Positions 9,260 to 19,570 of a stretch of 32,065 nt of DNA are shown piece by piece. Within the stretch, counting starts at the first letter, position 1. Each line of letters opens with the position of its first letter. The translations under genes were made by a program, and so were the position numbers. The stretch comes from Fidelibacterota bacterium. GTDB lineage: Bacteria > Fidelibacterota > Marinisomatia > SCGC-AAA003-L08 > D37C17. Under the pieces are notes generated by a model, which was not told the DNA's origin, ran no database searches, and saw nothing but the letters and a program-made list of their open reading frames with translations. The stretch lies in contig PCCQ01000087.1 in assembly GCA_002731795.1 (NCBI GenBank), positions 1 through 32,065 of the forward strand, read 5' to 3'.

Positions 9260-10213
9260 ATGAATAATATTGACCAACATCCTCATGTACCAATTTTACT
9301 TGAGGAAGTGGTCTCTAAAATAATAACAAGGAAAGACGGCGTATATATTGATTGCACCGTTGGCTTTGGAGGCCATTCTTTTTCTATTTTAAAAGAGATA
9401 GATAGCAATGGAATGCTTTTTGGAATTGATTATGACCCTTATGCCCTGGAATATTCACATAATAGATTATCTGATCTAAATAAGCCTTTTGAATTAATTC
9501 ATTCAAATTATGCAAATCTAAATGAGCTTTGTAAAAGGAAAGATATTAATGATGTTGATGGGATTCTATTTGACCTTGGTATCTCCTCCTACCAAGTTGA
9601 TTCAGGGTATAAGGGCATTTCCTATAGAAAAGATGGAAAGTTAAATATGGCATTAGACCCAAAATGTACCACAGATGCACAAAAAATCCTACATGACTAC
9701 AATGAAGAAGAATTAGCAAATATGATTTATTATAATAGTGAAGAAAAGAATTCTAGGAAGATAGCGAAATCAATAAAAATTAAGATATCGCAAAATACGA
9801 TTGAAACAAATTTAGATTTAGTTGAAGCTGTAAAAGAAGTTACTCCCATGCGATTTCTTAATAAAACACTATCAAGAGTATTTCAGGCTTTAAGAATTGA
9901 AGTCAATAATGAGTTTGAAAATATATATAAATCAATTATTGATTCAATTAGCATACTAAGACCTGGAGGAAGATTAGCTGTAATCAGTTTTCACTCAATT
10001 GAAGACAGAATAGTTAAAAATGTTTTTCGCTCATACGCAAGAGGAGATAGTGCATATATAGGTAGAATGGGATTTCAAGTTAAAAAAAATATAACCAAGA
10101 AAGTTAAAATTTTAACTAAGAAGCCAGTTACTCCAGACAGAGATGAAATAGGATATAATAAGAGGGCAAGAAGCGCAAAGTTAAGAATAGTAGAAAGGCT
10201 AGCAATTGCATAA
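9260..10213 (+). CDS. rsmH: 16S rRNA (cytosine1402-N4)-methyltransferase
   Basis: HVPILLEEVV, YIDCTVGFGGHSFSIL, DGILFDLGISSYQVD, RVFQALRIEVNNE, GGRLAVISFHSIEDRIVK. Confidence 0.97.
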   Translation: MNNIDQHPHVPILLEEVVSKIITRKDGVYIDCTVGFGGHSFSILKEIDSNGMLFGIDYDPYALEYSHNRLSDLNKPFELIHSNYANLNELCKRKDINDVDGILFDLGISSYQVDSGYKGISYRKDGKLNMALDPKCTTDAQKILHDYNEEELANMIYYNSEEKNSRKIAKSIKIKISQNTIETNLDLVEAVKEVTPMRFLNKTLSRVFQALRIEVNNEFENIYKSIIDSISILRPGGRLAVISFHSIEDRIVKNVFRSYARGDSAYIGRMGFQVKKNITKKVKILTKKPVTPDRDEIGYNKRARSAKLRIVERLAIA

Positions 10214-10487
10214 AAATACAGGTAAATCAAAGCGCTGGATTATAATTGGAATAATAACACTTTTTTCAATTTTATTTTTAACTATTAGAGGAGAATCTAA
10301 AAAAATTAGTGATGAAATTATTGCCTTAAAGATTAAAAAGAAAATGATTCAAGATAAAAAGATACATTTATTATCTAAAAAAAATAGGCTTATATCGCAG
10401 ATTAGAATTGAAAGAATTGCAAAAGATTCACTTGGAATGAAAAAACAGCCTATAATAAATAAAACAGCATTTCTACAATCACATTAA
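10206..10487 (+). CDS. ftsL: FtsL-like small bitopic cell division protein
   Basis: 93 aa, one TM, coiled-coil-like segment, C-terminal RIERIAKDSLGMKK typical of FtsL/DivIC; position between rsmH and ftsI; TTG start overlapping the rsmH stop. Confidence 0.8.
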   Translation: MHKNTGKSKRWIIIGIITLFSILFLTIRGESKKISDEIIALKIKKKMIQDKKIHLLSKKNRLISQIRIERIAKDSLGMKKQPIINKTAFLQSH

Positions 10488-12197
10488 ATGAATAGAACAT
10501 ATATTGCATATCAAAATAGAATTAAATATATAATAAACATTATATTGATTTTTGGTATCCTCATACTTTCAAGGTATTTCCAAATTCAAATTCTTGGAGT
10601 TGATGGTTTTCAACAAAAACTATCACAAAAAATTGAATACAGAAAAAGTATCAAGGGTGAACGAGGAAGGATTTACGATCGCAATGGAGAACTATTAGCT
10701 GGTAATATTGTAAAGGTTGATTTATGGGTAAATACATTAAACGATTATGAAAGTGAAAAAATCTGCTCTTTTGCACATCAATATTTCAATATAGACTCTA
10801 CTAGTTTAGCTACAAAACTAAAATTAAATAAAAAAAAATATTTACCTATAAAAAAGGCTATCATCCCTGAAAGTCTGGAAGATATACTTGCAGAAGTATC
10901 AAGCATTAGTGGCTTAAATGTAGATATGTATAATCAAAGATTTTATCCATACGAGAAAATTTGTTCTCACGTTGTAGGGTACACTAACAATAAGGGGGAT
11001 GGAAGATCAGGTGTAGAGTTGCAATTTAATGACCTTCTTTCTGAATCCATAAAAGATGACGTAGCTTTTGATAAGAGTTCTAATGATAGATGGAAGAATA
11101 AAGAGAAAGAAAGATTTAATGATGAATTAAACGGAAATGATATATATCTTTCTATAGATATAAAGTTACAAAAATATCTTTATGAGGCTCTTCATAAAGG
11201 ACAGGATAACTCATTAGCTCAATCAGCCAATGGAATAATAGTTGACCCTTTTAATGGTGATATCTTGGCTATGACTGGGACCCCATCATATAATCCTAAT
11301 AATTTCAATCAATATGGATTAGCAAAGCATAAAAATAACGTTGTATCTAAACAGTACGAGCCAGGTTCAACGATTAAAGTTATTCCAATAATAGAAGCTA
11401 TTCAAAATTTGGATGAACAGATGTTGATAGATTGTGAGGACGGAGAATACAAAATTCCTAGAACTAATAGAATAATAAGAGACCATGAACCTCATGAAAT
11501 ATTATCTATAGAAGAAGTATTAGCATATTCCAGCAATATCGGAATAGTTAAAATAGCAGATATGCTAGGTGAGGAAAAGACCTATTCATCTTTTCGTAAG
11601 TTTGGGTTAGGTAGTAAAACTGGAGTTGACCTTCCAGGAGAAGAAAAAGGAAAAATATCTAAACTTAAAAAATGGTCAAAAACAACACATTCAACAGTAA
11701 GCTTTGGCCAAGAATTATCGGTTACAGATATGCAGCTTTCAATGATATATGCAGCTATAGCCAATGAAGGATATTTGTTGCAGCCAAAGATAGTTAAAGA
11801 AATTCATTATCCTAGTCAAATCGTCAAATTTGATGACGCAAAAATTGTTAGAAAAGTCATGAATGCTGAAACCAGTAAAAAAGTATTAGATATGCTGAGT
11901 ATGGCTGTAAATATTGGGTCCGGTCAAAATGCTGCTATTGATGGGTATCAAATTGCAGGAAAAACTGGAACCGCTGAAAAATATATAAATGGTGAATATT
12001 CTAAAACAGAATTTGTTTCATCGTTTGCATCTATTTTCCCATCTTCATCTCCTAAGTATGTATGCATAATATCAGTTGATTCTCCAGAATATAATAAACA
12101 TTGGGGAAATATAACGGCCGCACCAATCGCAAGGGAAATAATTGTTGAAATGATTAATAATAATTTTTTAACAACAAATTATAAAGAAATAAGCTAG
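10488..12197 (+). CDS. ftsI: Peptidoglycan D,D-transpeptidase FtsI (class B PBP)
   Basis: GERGRIYDRNGELLAGN, transpeptidase motif YEPGSTIKVIP (SxxK), SSN, GKTGTAEKY (KTG). Confidence 0.95.
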   Translation: MNRTYIAYQNRIKYIINIILIFGILILSRYFQIQILGVDGFQQKLSQKIEYRKSIKGERGRIYDRNGELLAGNIVKVDLWVNTLNDYESEKICSFAHQYFNIDSTSLATKLKLNKKKYLPIKKAIIPESLEDILAEVSSISGLNVDMYNQRFYPYEKICSHVVGYTNNKGDGRSGVELQFNDLLSESIKDDVAFDKSSNDRWKNKEKERFNDELNGNDIYLSIDIKLQKYLYEALHKGQDNSLAQSANGIIVDPFNGDILAMTGTPSYNPNNFNQYGLAKHKNNVVSKQYEPGSTIKVIPIIEAIQNLDEQMLIDCEDGEYKIPRTNRIIRDHEPHEILSIEEVLAYSSNIGIVKIADMLGEEKTYSSFRKFGLGSKTGVDLPGEEKGKISKLKKWSKTTHSTVSFGQELSVTDMQLSMIYAAIANEGYLLQPKIVKEIHYPSQIVKFDDAKIVRKVMNAETSKKVLDMLSMAVNIGSGQNAAIDGYQIAGKTGTAEKYINGEYSKTEFVSSFASIFPSSSPKYVCIISVDSPEYNKHWGNITAAPIAREIIVEMINNNFLTTNYKEIS

Positions 12198-12201
12198 CTT
12201 T

Positions 12202-13647
12202 ATGAAAATAAGAAAAATATTAGAAAATATAAATTATTCTGGAAAATTTGAAGATATTGAAGTATCTAATATTTCATATGATTCTCGTAAATCGACTAAA
12301 CAAAGTATGTTCATTGCAATTGAAGGCCAAGACTTTAACGGACATGATTATATCCCTCAAGCAATAAAGAATGGCGCAGTAGCAGTAGTTAAGGAAAAAG
12401 GATATAATAAAATAGATGAAGCAATTGATATTGAAGTAGAAAATACTAGGCAGATATTACCCAAAATAGCTAAAAATTTTTACAGCGATCCGTCTTCTAA
12501 AATTGATACAATTGGAGTAACTGGAACAAATGGAAAAACAACAACAGCGTTTTTAATTAATAAAATTTTAAATGATTGTAACTATAATAGTGGAAGCATA
12601 GGAACATTGGGCTTTGTATCATCAAATGAAGTAGTTAGTACTGGCTTTACAACTCCAGAATCTTTAGAATTAAATAATTTCATTGACCAGCTAGTTAAAG
12701 GTGGCATGGAAAATGTTGTCATAGAAGTTTCATCTCATTCTCTAGCTCTATCCAGAATGGATCATATCAAAATTGATACTGCAATATTTACCAATTTAAC
12801 TGAAGAGCATTTAGATTTCCATAAAACGATGGAAAATTACTTTTTAGAAAAATTAAAGTTATTTACATCTTTATCTAAAGATTCTTTTTCAATTATTAAC
12901 ATTGATGATCCCTATTCAGATAGGATAATAAGGTCTACTTGCTCGAACATATTTACATATGGATTTTCTAAAAAGGCAGACATATATCCAGTTTCCTCAA
13001 AAATTGATTATGGTGGAATGGATTTAATTTTTTCAATTAATGATAAAGAATATAAAGTGTGCACAAAAATTACAGGCAGACATAACATTTATAATATTAT
13101 GGCAGCTATTTCTGCCTGCAAAATAAAAAATATATCTACCAATAAAATAATTAATGCTATAGAAAATATGGATTTTATTCCTGGAAGAATGGAATTTGTT
13201 GGAAATAAGAAAAATAAAATTTTCATTGATTACGCACACACTCCAGATGCATATGAAAATATTCTAAAACTAGTTAATCAAATCAAGGAACCTAATGATA
13301 AAATCATTACCCTTTTCGGCTGTGGAGGAGATAGAGATAAAGATAAACGACCATTAATGGCAAAAATTACTGAAAAATATTCAGATAAGATAATTGTAAC
13401 ATCAGATAATCCGCGAACAGAAGGATTAAACTTTATTCTGGAAGATATATTAAGTGGATTTAGCCAAAAAAAGCATGAAGTTATTCAAAATAGAGAAGAT
13501 GCAATAAAAAAAAGTATAAATATCTTGGATAAGAATTCTGTCTTATTAGTCTTAGGCAAAGGAAGAGAAGAATATCAAATAATTAATAATGAGAAAATAT
13601 TTCATAGTGATTTAGAAATCATCAAAAGAGAAATAAATGCGAATTAA
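12202..13647 (+). CDS. murE: UDP-N-acetylmuramoyl-L-alanyl-D-glutamate ligase MurE
   Basis: DTIGVTGTNGKTTTAFL, NVVIEVSSHSLALSRMDHI, IFTNLTEEHLDFHKTMENY, FIDYAHTPDAYENIL, VTSDNPRTE (the DNPR motif is typical of meso-DAP-adding MurE). Confidence 0.96.
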   Translation: MKIRKILENINYSGKFEDIEVSNISYDSRKSTKQSMFIAIEGQDFNGHDYIPQAIKNGAVAVVKEKGYNKIDEAIDIEVENTRQILPKIAKNFYSDPSSKIDTIGVTGTNGKTTTAFLINKILNDCNYNSGSIGTLGFVSSNEVVSTGFTTPESLELNNFIDQLVKGGMENVVIEVSSHSLALSRMDHIKIDTAIFTNLTEEHLDFHKTMENYFLEKLKLFTSLSKDSFSIINIDDPYSDRIIRSTCSNIFTYGFSKKADIYPVSSKIDYGGMDLIFSINDKEYKVCTKITGRHNIYNIMAAISACKIKNISTNKIINAIENMDFIPGRMEFVGNKKNKIFIDYAHTPDAYENILKLVNQIKEPNDKIITLFGCGGDRDKDKRPLMAKITEKYSDKIIVTSDNPRTEGLNFILEDILSGFSQKKHEVIQNREDAIKKSINILDKNSVLLVLGKGREEYQIINNEKIFHSDLEIIKREINAN

Positions 13648-14974
13648 AATAGGTGACAGGGAAATATTTTCTAGTTCAATAAAAAATCTATTAGATGTTG
13701 ATATGAATATTCAAAGATTAAATGCTATCACGTTTGATTCTAGGAATGTCGAAAAAGATGACATATTCATTGCCCTGTCAGGTGAAAATTCAGATGGACA
13801 TAATTTCATCCATGAATGCTTAGATAAAGGTGCGTCATTAATCATAAACGAAAAAATTAAAGCAGATAACATAATAAAAGTAAAATCTTCAAAAGAAACA
13901 TTGAGCAAATTAGCAAGTTTATATAGAAGCCAAATGAGTTGTAGAGTTATTGGGATTACTGGATCTAATGGAAAAACAACTACGAAAGAACTTTTAGCTC
14001 ATATTTTACATGGTAGCTATAGAATTTCTTACACTAAAGAAAATTACAATAGTACCATTGGAATGCCGATGTCATTATTTGCTATAAAAAAATCAGATGA
14101 AATATTTATAGCAGAAATTGGAACAAATAAAAAAGGTGAAATAAAATATTTATCAGATATAGCAAAGCCAGATATGGCTTTAATTACAAATATTTCAGAA
14201 TCACATTTATCCAACCTAATAAATCTAAATGGTGTTTTTGAAGAGAAAATAAATTTATTCAAAGCTCTACCGCAAGATGGCATTGCATTTATAAATATGG
14301 ATGATAAGTTTTTATCAAAATTGAAAAAAGATATACAATATAATCATATAACATTTGGATTTAATGGCGATTGGCATTTTAATGCATCAACGAGAAAAGG
14401 TTCTAATTCATTGGTTATCAATGGTGATAAAGTAATTATTCCTGATAGCAGTAATTTGCACCTTTACAATGTTTTGTCCACATTTAGTATTTGCGCCACA
14501 TTAGGCGTAGAGATCGAAGATTTCAATCAAAAGTTAAATCTATTTGAAACACCATCGGGTAGGGGAAATTTAATATATATAAATCAATTTATCATTGTGA
14601 ATGATACATACAATGCCAACTATGGTTCTGTTGTTAGTGGCCTAAGAAAGCTTTCAAATATGAGAGCTAATCATAGAAAGTTGATTGTTCTGGGAGATAT
14701 GCTTGAATTAGGTAAAAACGAGAAGCAAATTCATAAAAACTTATATGATCATATAAATCATAATAAATTTTATCGAACTTATTTGTATGGTTCACTAATG
14801 CATGAATTATTTTTAGAAACAAAAAAACAAAAAACTGAAAACGATATTAGATATTATGATAATCAAGAAGAATTGATTAATGAACTTCAGACTACACTCA
14901 AGCCTAAAGACATATTATATATAAAAGGTTCGCGTGGAATGAAAATGGAAAATATAATCAAAGGAGTAGCCTAG
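13637..14974 (+). CDS. murF: UDP-N-acetylmuramoyl-tripeptide--D-alanyl-D-alanine ligase MurF
   Basis: VIGITGSNGKTTTKELLAHIL, NYNSTIGMPMSLF, AEIGTNKKGEIKYLSDIAKPD, DTYNANYGSVVSGL, LGDMLELG, IKGSRGMKME. Confidence 0.95.
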   Translation: MRIKIGDREIFSSSIKNLLDVDMNIQRLNAITFDSRNVEKDDIFIALSGENSDGHNFIHECLDKGASLIINEKIKADNIIKVKSSKETLSKLASLYRSQMSCRVIGITGSNGKTTTKELLAHILHGSYRISYTKENYNSTIGMPMSLFAIKKSDEIFIAEIGTNKKGEIKYLSDIAKPDMALITNISESHLSNLINLNGVFEEKINLFKALPQDGIAFINMDDKFLSKLKKDIQYNHITFGFNGDWHFNASTRKGSNSLVINGDKVIIPDSSNLHLYNVLSTFSICATLGVEIEDFNQKLNLFETPSGRGNLIYINQFIIVNDTYNANYGSVVSGLRKLSNMRANHRKLIVLGDMLELGKNEKQIHKNLYDHINHNKFYRTYLYGSLMHELFLETKKQKTENDIRYYDNQEELINELQTTLKPKDILYIKGSRGMKMENIIKGVA

Positions 14975-16104
14975 TGCTTTACGAATTACTATATCCATTA
15001 TCAGAAAAGTATTTTATTTTCAATGTATTTCAATATTTGACATTTAGAGCTGCAGGTGCAGCTATTACTTCGTTATTAATAAGTTTCTTCATCGGGCCTA
15101 AAATCATCCGCACACTCAAATTTCGTCAAATTGGCGAAAAAATCTATAATGGGCCTGAATCTCACCAAAAGAAAGAAGGTACTCCAACTATGGGGGGGGT
15201 AATTTTACTATTATCAATTATCCTCCCCTCTATCCTTTGGTGCAGGTTAGATAATGAATTTTTTCAACTCATACTATTTATTACGATTTTCATGGGTTTT
15301 ATTGGATTTGTTGATGATTATTTAAAAGTAATAAAATCATATAATAAAGGACTTATTGCTCGTTATAAGCTTATTGGTCAATTTATATGTGGTGCACTTT
15401 TGGGTTTCTATTTAATATCTATAAATCAATATTCATTTATTATTGAAAATGGCGTGAGTATTCCAGTAAGCAATACATCTATATCCTTACCTTTTATTGC
15501 AAATGGTATTTATGATATAGGTATCCTCTACATATTACTCGTCATTATCATTGTAACAGCTTCATCAAATGCAGTAAATCTTACCGATGGACTTGATGGA
15601 TTAGCTGCTGGTCTTGTTGCAATAAGTTGCTTAGCTTTTTCAGCGATAGCCTATGCTACAAGTAGATATGATTTTAGTGATTATTTAAACATCATATATG
15701 TACCACAGTCAGAAGAGATTTTTGTTTTTGCATTAATTCTGGTGGGAAGTTGTATAGGATTTTTATGGTTCAACGCATATCCAGCAAAAATTTTTATGGG
15801 AGATACAGGTTCATTACCAATAGGTGCAGCTATTGGAGTTATGGCTATATTATTTAAAAAAGAAATATTACTTATTATTATTGGCGGTGTTTTTGTCGTT
15901 GAAGCATTAAGTGTTATAGTACAGGTTTTATATTATAAAATAACGAAATATCGATCTGGAAAGGGACGGCGATTCTTTAAAATGGCACCAATACATCATC
16001 ATTTTGAACTTATGGGTTGGCATGAAAATCAGGTAGTTGTAAGGCTATGGATTATAGGTATAATATGTGCAATAGTATCATTAACCTCATTCAAAATACA
16101 ATAA
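14974..16104 (+). CDS. mraY: Phospho-N-acetylmuramoyl-pentapeptide-transferase MraY
   Basis: GTPTMGGVILLLSI, FVDDYLKV, NAVNLTDGLDGLAAGL, FNAYPAKIFMGDTGSLPIGAAIG, MAPIHHHFELMGWHENQVVVRLW; GTG start. Confidence 0.97.
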   Translation: MLYELLYPLSEKYFIFNVFQYLTFRAAGAAITSLLISFFIGPKIIRTLKFRQIGEKIYNGPESHQKKEGTPTMGGVILLLSIILPSILWCRLDNEFFQLILFITIFMGFIGFVDDYLKVIKSYNKGLIARYKLIGQFICGALLGFYLISINQYSFIIENGVSIPVSNTSISLPFIANGIYDIGILYILLVIIIVTASSNAVNLTDGLDGLAAGLVAISCLAFSAIAYATSRYDFSDYLNIIYVPQSEEIFVFALILVGSCIGFLWFNAYPAKIFMGDTGSLPIGAAIGVMAILFKKEILLIIIGGVFVVEALSVIVQVLYYKITKYRSGKGRRFFKMAPIHHHFELMGWHENQVVVRLWIIGIICAIVSLTSFKIQ

Positions 16105-17384
16105 TGGATATAACAGGTAAAAAAATTTCAATTTTAGGTGCTGGAAAAAGTGGCCTTTCTGCGGCAAAGCTTGCAAGTTTTTTAGGTGCAGATATTTTTA
16201 TAAGTGATTCAAGTTATAAGGTTGAGTGCGAAGACTATAAAAATTTTGAAAACGAATTAGGTCAACATTCAGAAAGAGTATTGGATTCAAATTTAATTAT
16301 AAAAAGTCCTGGAATTCCTAATAGCATTGAAATTATAAAAAAAGCAAAAGAAAGTAATATCAAAATAATTAGTGAAATAGAATTTGCAGGTTTTTTTACA
16401 CAATCTCCTATTATAGGAATAACAGGCTCAAATGGCAAAACTACAACAGTAGAATTAGTAAATCAGATATTCTTAGAAGCAGGATACGATTCGCTACTTG
16501 GAGGTAATGTGGGGATACCGTTTTCTGATAATGTGTTAAAAGAAATTGAGAAAGGTATGAATAAAGCTATCCATGTTTTAGAATTGAGTAGTTTCCAACT
16601 AGAGCATACTAAAGAATTATCACTAGAAGTAGGATGTATCCTAAACATTTCAAAAGATCACCTTGATAGATATAATGATTTTGAAGATTACATTCAGACA
16701 AAATTAAAAATAGTCGAATTGCTAGATGAAAGTAATTATTTGATATATAATAAAGAAGATAAAGTTCTAAGAGAAAAAATTTCAAAAAATAAATTCATTC
16801 CTTTCAAAAAATCTGACTGCTCAGCAATTAGAATAGATTTAAATCAGATACCATTAAAAGGACTGCATAACATAAGTAATATATCAGCAGCTCTAGCAAT
16901 TGCTAAAAAATATTCTATTGATATTAGTCATATTGAAAATACATTAAAAAAATTCAAACCATTACAACATAGACTTGAATATGTAGATACTATTAAGGGA
17001 GTTACAGTATACAATGATTCTAAAGCTACTAATATAGAATCTATGGTTGCTGCTATTAACGCATTTAACCAAAAAATGATTATTATCATTGGAGGACTAG
17101 CTAAAAAAGAATCAGATTTTTTAAGTGCAATTAGAGAAACAAAAGCTGAGATAAAGTTTATTTCATGCTATGGAGAAAGTGGTGATTACATTTATGAGAA
17201 TTTAAAATCTGAATTTAATTGTGAATATAATAACAAATTCTCAGATGCTGTTAGTAAAGCATTTGCAGAATGCGAAAAAGAGGATATACTGCTTCTCTCT
17301 CCTGGATGTGCAAGTTATGATCAATTTAGTAGCTATATCGATAGAGGTAATAATTTTAAAAAAATAATAGTGGGATTAGCTTAG
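16104..17384 (+). CDS. murD: UDP-N-acetylmuramoylalanine--D-glutamate ligase MurD
   Basis: ITGKKISILGAGKSGLSAA, IIGITGSNGKTTTVELV, LNISKDHLDRY, YNDSKATNIESMVAAI, LLSPGCASYDQFSSYIDRG. The ORF track starts at 16047, but ATG 16104 (TAATG overlap with the mraY stop) fits the MurD N-terminus better. Confidence 0.95.
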   Translation: MDITGKKISILGAGKSGLSAAKLASFLGADIFISDSSYKVECEDYKNFENELGQHSERVLDSNLIIKSPGIPNSIEIIKKAKESNIKIISEIEFAGFFTQSPIIGITGSNGKTTTVELVNQIFLEAGYDSLLGGNVGIPFSDNVLKEIEKGMNKAIHVLELSSFQLEHTKELSLEVGCILNISKDHLDRYNDFEDYIQTKLKIVELLDESNYLIYNKEDKVLREKISKNKFIPFKKSDCSAIRIDLNQIPLKGLHNISNISAALAIAKKYSIDISHIENTLKKFKPLQHRLEYVDTIKGVTVYNDSKATNIESMVAAINAFNQKMIIIIGGLAKKESDFLSAIRETKAEIKFISCYGESGDYIYENLKSEFNCEYNNKFSDAVSKAFAECEKEDILLLSPGCASYDQFSSYIDRGNNFKKIIVGLA

Positions 17385-17385
17385 G

Positions 17386-18480
17386 TTGAAAGAAAATATA
17401 ATAAATCTTAAAATCTTAACTTTTTTAATTTGCTCAATAGGCATTATTACTCTTTATAGCGCTAGCTCTGCTTATGCTGCCTCAAGATTCTCAGATTATA
17501 AGTATTTTTTTGAAAATCAATCAATAAGACTTCTAATAGGCTTAGTTCTATTAATAATCACTTCTCATATTAATTATAGAATATATAATAAAAACTCTAG
17601 AATAATTATAATTTCATGCTGGATATTAATTTTCATGGGCTTTTTAACCTCTCAACATTTGCCTACATCTAGAGGATTAATTCTATTTGGGAAAAATATT
17701 GTAAGCACATCAGATGTAGCTAAGTTTGGATTAATTGTTTATCTCGCATCATATGTAGAATTACATAGAAAAGATATAAATAATATGAAGGATTTATTAT
17801 CTGATTTAATCCCCTATTTAGGTTTAACTCTTTTATTGATATTCTTTCAGCCAGATATGAGTACAACATTTACAATCTCATTAATACTATTAGCTTTGAT
17901 ATATGTTGCAGGACTAAAGACAAAATATATTTTCTATACTATTATTTCAGGAGCATTAGTAGTTGTATTAAAGATTTTATCAACAAGCTATCAATTTAGA
18001 AGATTTATAAATTGGTTTTCTGGTAATGGAGATAGTCAAAGTTCAGGATCGATTTTAGCTCTTTCTAATGGGGGTTTATTTGGGAATGGACTTGATGGAA
18101 GTTTAATTAAAAAAGGCCATCTTCCTGCAGCTCATACAGATTTCATGTTACCAATAATTGGAGAAGAATTCGGCTTTATAGGTATTACGTTAATATTTAT
18201 TCTATTTTTTATGTTTTTATATTATTCAATAAAAATTCTACAACATATTGATGATTGTTTTGGCTTTTTTCTTTCTCTTGGAATTACAATGAACGTCATT
18301 GTTTATTTTCTGATTAATTCTGCTTATGTAGTAGGTGTTTTCCCTACCACAGGGCTTCCATTGCCATTTATGAGCTATGGTGGGTCTCATATAATCCTAA
18401 GCTTAGCTTCGATGGGAGTGATGTTTAATATTGCTAAAAACAATCTATCTAAAAAGAGAGTAGTATATAATGAAGTATGA
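17386..18480 (+). CDS. ftsW: Lipid II polymerase FtsW (SEDS family)
   Basis: GIITLYSASSAYA, FQPDMSTTFTI, KKGHLPAAHTDFMLPIIGEEFGFIG, TTGLPLPFMSYGGSHIILSLASMGVMFNI; TTG start. Confidence 0.95.
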   Translation: MKENIINLKILTFLICSIGIITLYSASSAYAASRFSDYKYFFENQSIRLLIGLVLLIITSHINYRIYNKNSRIIIISCWILIFMGFLTSQHLPTSRGLILFGKNIVSTSDVAKFGLIVYLASYVELHRKDINNMKDLLSDLIPYLGLTLLLIFFQPDMSTTFTISLILLALIYVAGLKTKYIFYTIISGALVVVLKILSTSYQFRRFINWFSGNGDSQSSGSILALSNGGLFGNGLDGSLIKKGHLPAAHTDFMLPIIGEEFGFIGITLIFILFFMFLYYSIKILQHIDDCFGFFLSLGITMNVIVYFLINSAYVVGVFPTTGLPLPFMSYGGSHIILSLASMGVMFNIAKNNLSKKRVVYNEV

Positions 18481-19570
18481 TGGGAAAAGAGTAATTATTG
18501 CTGGAGGAGGAACGGGTGGACATCTATTTCCCGCATTGGCAATAGGCGAAACATTAGAAAAAGATGGCATGCAAGTTAAATATATAGGAAGTAAAAATGG
18601 AATAGAGGCTAAAGAAAATTATATAGAAAAAAATAAAATTGAATTACTTGATCTGTATGGAGTATCAAGATCATTTTCTTTGAATAGTTTTAAGAGTAAT
18701 ATTCTATTATTAATAAAGATAATAAAAAGTTATAAAAAAGTTAAAAATACTATTGATACTTTTAAACCTGACCTAGTAATTGGTACTGGGGGATATTCAT
18801 GTGCAATCCCCCTTTATTTAGCTCAGAAAAAAAATATTCATACAGCAATACAAGAGCAAAATGTTCTGCCAGGACTAACAACAAAAAAATTCTCAAAAAA
18901 ATCTACTATAGTGTTTACTGCATTTGATGAATCTCAAAAATATTTAAATAATTGTAATTTATTTTTATCAGGTAATCCTATACGAAAAAAAATTAAAGAA
19001 AAAAATTGCATTGAAGCTAAAAAAACATACAATCTAAATCCTGATAAATTTACAATATTAATTATTGGTGGCAGTCAAGGTGCACGTTCAATAAATAAAC
19101 ATTTCAAGAAGAATATTAAAAAGTATATCGAAAAAGGATTTCAAATTATATGGCAAACAGGAAACAATTCGTTTGATATTATTAGTGATATCAATAATGA
19201 TAATATTCTAATGTTTGATTTTATTGATGATATCGAAAATGCTTATGCTGCATCTGATCTTATTGTTTCTAGAGCTGGAGCAACTGCTATCTCTGAAATA
19301 TTATTTTTAAAGAAGCCATCAATATTAATTCCATATCCATATGCTTCAGATAATCATCAAGAAATAAACGCAAAGGTATTAGAAGATAGAGGTGCTGCTG
19401 TAATGATTAAAGAAAATGAGCTTAACAACTCATTACTTGAAAGAAAAATATTTGAATTGTTTGAATCTAAAGAAGCAATGAACAAGATTAGTTTAAATGC
19501 TTCAAAGCTTTCAAGCCCCAATGCGAGTGATGTCATTAAAGATAAAATAAAAGAGATCATGTCATGTTAG
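18470..19570 (+). CDS. murG: UDP-N-acetylglucosamine--MurNAc-pentapeptide transferase MurG
   Basis: VIIAGGGTGGHLFPALAIGE, VIGTGGYSCAIPLYLA, IQEQNVLPGLTTK, LIIGGSQGARSIN, DLIVSRAGATAISEI. Confidence 0.96.
   Translation: MKYDGKRVIIAGGGTGGHLFPALAIGETLEKDGMQVKYIGSKNGIEAKENYIEKNKIELLDLYGVSRSFSLNSFKSNILLLIKIIKSYKKVKNTIDTFKPDLVIGTGGYSCAIPLYLAQKKNIHTAIQEQNVLPGLTTKKFSKKSTIVFTAFDESQKYLNNCNLFLSGNPIRKKIKEKNCIEAKKTYNLNPDKFTILIIGGSQGARSINKHFKKNIKKYIEKGFQIIWQTGNNSFDIISDINNDNILMFDFIDDIENAYAASDLIVSRAGATAISEILFLKKPSILIPYPYASDNHQEINAKVLEDRGAAVMIKENELNNSLLERKIFELFESKEAMNKISLNASKLSSPNASDVIKDKIKEIMSC

Noticed and set aside
10830-10838. A9 run in ftsI as a possible programmed frameshift or slippage site
   Set aside because: A-runs are frequent across this AT-rich window and the downstream frame is the normal conserved FtsI frame; nothing indicates recoding.
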